The position numbers and the translations under genes are program-made. DNA of 14,219 nt from Halobacteriales archaeon QS_5_70_15 (GTDB taxonomy: Archaea; Halobacteriota; Halobacteria; Halobacteriales; Haloarculaceae): positions 1-14,219 of the forward strand of contig PXRQ01000079.1 in the NCBI GenBank assembly GCA_003022005.1. The letters are read 5' to 3'. The notes beneath the pieces are model-generated. The model was not told the DNA's origin, made no database searches, and saw only the letters and a list, made by a program, of their open reading frames with translations. How positions within the stretch are numbered: position 1 is the first letter of the stretch; the number at the start of each line of letters is the position of its first letter. Positions 12,847-14,219 of the stretch are shown one piece after another.

Positions 12847-13932
12847 ATGCGACGAATCACCTCGCTCCTCGTGGCGGGTCTGCTGGTGGTCGGGACGCTC
12901 GCTGCGCTCCCGACGGCCGCCGTGGCCCACGCGGGGTCGAACGCACAGCCGGCTCTCGACGCGGCGGACGCGAACGAGACGACGAACACGAGCGCGAACG
13001 CGACCGGGGACGGCGTGGCGCCAGGCGAGCGCCTCTCGGGCGTCCTCGGCGTGCAGGCGGCGGAGGTCGAGGGCGAACTCGAGACCCGGGCGTTCGACAG
13101 CGCGTTCGAGCGCGCGGACGATAACGCCTCGAAGGCCGAGGTCGTCGCCCGCGAGGCGGCCAGCACGGACGAGCGGCTGGCGGAGCTCCGCGAGCAGCGC
13201 GAGGCGCTGCAGGAAGCCCGCAGGAACGGCTCGATGAGCGAGGGCGAGTACCGCGCTCGGACCGCCGTCCTGGCGACGAGGGCCGAAACGGCTCGCCAGC
13301 TCGCCGACCGGAGCGTGAACGCCTCCGAGGGGCTCCCCGAGGAGACGCTCCGCGCGAACGGGGTGAACGTCTCGGCCATCCGGGCGCTCGGCGCGAGCGC
13401 GGCCGACCTGGGCGGCGGCGAGGTCGCCGAGATCGCCCGCTCGATCGCCGGTAGCCCGGCCGGGGCGCCCGACCGCGCCGGCGGTCCCGACGAGCGCGGC
13501 GAGTCGACCGGGAACGCGACGGCCGCTGACGGGGCCGACGAGGACGCCTCCATCGAGCGGGCCGAGCGCCGTGTCACGACCGCGACCGAGCGCGTCGAGA
13601 GCGCCCGCGAGCGGGTGAACTCGACCGACGCGGGCGAGAACGCGACGGCGGCGCTCGACCGGGCCGAGTCGCGGCTGGCCGCGGCGGAGCGTGCCCTCGC
13701 TGACGCCCGGAACGCCAGCGAGGCCGGCGACGCCGACCGGGCGGCCGAGCTGGCCGAGCAGGCCCTGGAGAACGCCGAGAGCGCGCTCGACGAGGCGGAG
13801 GCGGCCGTCGACGCCGCCGGGTCCGGCGCGGCCGATACGGGGACGCCGAGCGGCTCGGAGGACGGCGACACCGACTCGGACGGCGACGGAACGGAGGGTG
13901 GCTCCTCCGACGCCGGGGACTCGACCCGGTAA
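12847..13932 (+). CDS. Secreted, glycosylation-rich coiled-coil surface protein
   Basis: 361 residues. A Sec-type signal peptide (MRRITSLLVAGLLVVGTLAA, cleavage probably after AHA near residue 29) precedes a mature protein made mostly of Ala/Glu/Arg-rich helix: about 70-160 and 235-330 are predicted coiled coil by their heptad-like AEx2L/RAEx2L pattern. Eleven N-x-S/T sequons (for example NETT, NTSANATG, NASK, NGSM) suggest dense N-glycosylation at the cell surface. The last 25 residues are Gly/Ser/Asp low complexity with no transmembrane helix, PGF-CTERM signal or lipobox, so it is either released or held by partner proteins. I recall similar haloarchaeal proteins under a DUF7096 label, unchecked. 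It lies between two genes with a shared ectodomain, 158 bases after the first and 65 before the second, and probably belongs to the same system. Confidence 0.82.
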   Translation: MRRITSLLVAGLLVVGTLAALPTAAVAHAGSNAQPALDAADANETTNTSANATGDGVAPGERLSGVLGVQAAEVEGELETRAFDSAFERADDNASKAEVVAREAASTDERLAELREQREALQEARRNGSMSEGEYRARTAVLATRAETARQLADRSVNASEGLPEETLRANGVNVSAIRALGASAADLGGGEVAEIARSIAGSPAGAPDRAGGPDERGESTGNATAADGADEDASIERAERRVTTATERVESARERVNSTDAGENATAALDRAESRLAAAERALADARNASEAGDADRAAELAEQALENAESALDEAEAAVDAAGSGAADTGTPSGSEDGDTDSDGDGTEGGSSDAGDSTR

Positions 13933-13966
13933 CCTGTGCGCGTACACTTCGCGATACCGACCCGAG

Positions 13967-13975
13967 CATCAAGTA
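13967..13975 (+). promoter_or_regulatory. Weak TATA-like element for the partial ectodomain gene
   Basis: CATCAAGTA is centred 27 bases before the ATG at 13998. The spacing fits a leaderless transcript, but the sequence is a poor TATA match. The gene may also be read through from the coiled-coil gene. Confidence 0.3.
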
Positions 13976-13997
13976 GCGCTCCGATCACGGTCCCGAC

Positions 13998-14219
13998 ATG
14001 ACGGCGGTCTCGCGACACCTGGGCGGGCTCTGCGCGGTGGCACTGGTCGGCCTCCTCGTGGCGGGCGCGGCGGTGCCAGCGAGCGCCCAGTCGAGTGAGG
14101 GCTCCTCGTTCGTGGTGGCACTGAACGAGGACGGGTCGGCCGAACTGACGCTGACGCTGGCGTACGACCTGCGCGACGACGACGACCAGCGCGCGGCGTT
14201 CGAGGCGCTCCGGGACGAC
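13998..14219 (+). CDS. Second ectodomain protein, paralogous to the 11603 gene (partial, C-terminus beyond window)
   Basis: The first 74 codons are present. A signal peptide (hydrophobic 9-25, cleavage near PASAQ, 27-31) is followed by the start of a beta-rich extracellular domain. FVVALNEDGSAELTLTLAYD and RAAFEALRDD line up with VVMEAAVEADGDARWRVAYR and TAAFEAFRADV of the protein encoded at 11603: the E-x-DG-x-A turn, the tyrosine strand and the AFEA-x-R helix are shared at similar spacing. It is therefore probably a paralogue. Whether it also ends in a transmembrane helix and winged HTH cannot be seen. Confidence 0.8.
   Translation, partial: MTAVSRHLGGLCAVALVGLLVAGAAVPASAQSSEGSSFVVALNEDGSAELTLTLAYDLRDDDDQRAAFEALRDD

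Noticed and set aside
12685..13947. Minus-strand open frame of 420 codons antisense to the coiled-coil gene
   Set aside because: Shadow of a strongly biased Ala/Glu/Arg coding sequence; no promoter or recognisable domain.
1..14219. tRNA, rRNA or CRISPR array
   Set aside because: No cloverleaf with a GGTTCGAATCC-type T arm, no rRNA-like sequence, and no regularly spaced direct repeats of 24-40 bases were seen on reading.

Overview
The window comes from a haloarchaeon (class Halobacteria). The evidence is high GC with strong G/C third positions, acidic protein sequences, an archaeal-type alanyl-tRNA synthetase, an archaeal RFC small subunit, a ubiquitin-like SAMP2 and a bacterio-opsin-activator-type regulator. 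Most genes have a TATA-like element about 25-30 bases before the chosen start codon, the usual pattern for leaderless haloarchaeal transcripts. The genus cannot be told from the sequence.

Layout. Bases 1-2000 hold a minus-strand signalling cluster: a BAT/HTH_10 regulator, a soluble histidine kinase and a receiver-domain protein that runs off the left edge. This part looks lower in GC than the rest. Between it and alaS lie a possible decayed coding relic (2039-2197) and an 81-bp imperfect palindrome (2236-2316). Bases 2316-8260 hold a housekeeping core: alaS (minus), a divergently transcribed seven-helix microbial rhodopsin homologue (5342-6040, plus), rfcS (minus), samp2 (plus), and an acetyltransferase that overlaps samp2 by four bases. 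The rhodopsin-rfcS intergenic region contains a strong stem-loop and a second ~80-bp element with terminal inverted repeats.

Bases 8414-11462 are all minus strand: a four-helix membrane protein broken by a single-base frameshift, a phosphohexomutase, a 2H phosphoesterase (2'-5' RNA ligase family), and a 62-residue membrane protein. Bases 11603-14219 are plus strand and form a cell-surface cluster: a secreted-domain/transmembrane/winged-helix regulator, a signal-peptide coiled-coil protein with many N-glycosylation sequons, and the start of a second protein that shares the first one's ectodomain motif.

Most notable are the divergent rhodopsin, which keeps the Schiff-base lysine and both counterion aspartates but has lost the tryptophans that normally sandwich retinal; a SAMP2 with no lysine; the two ~80-bp palindromic elements; the frameshifted membrane gene; and the paired ectodomain proteins around a coiled-coil partner. 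No rRNA, tRNA, CRISPR array, transposase or integrase was seen.
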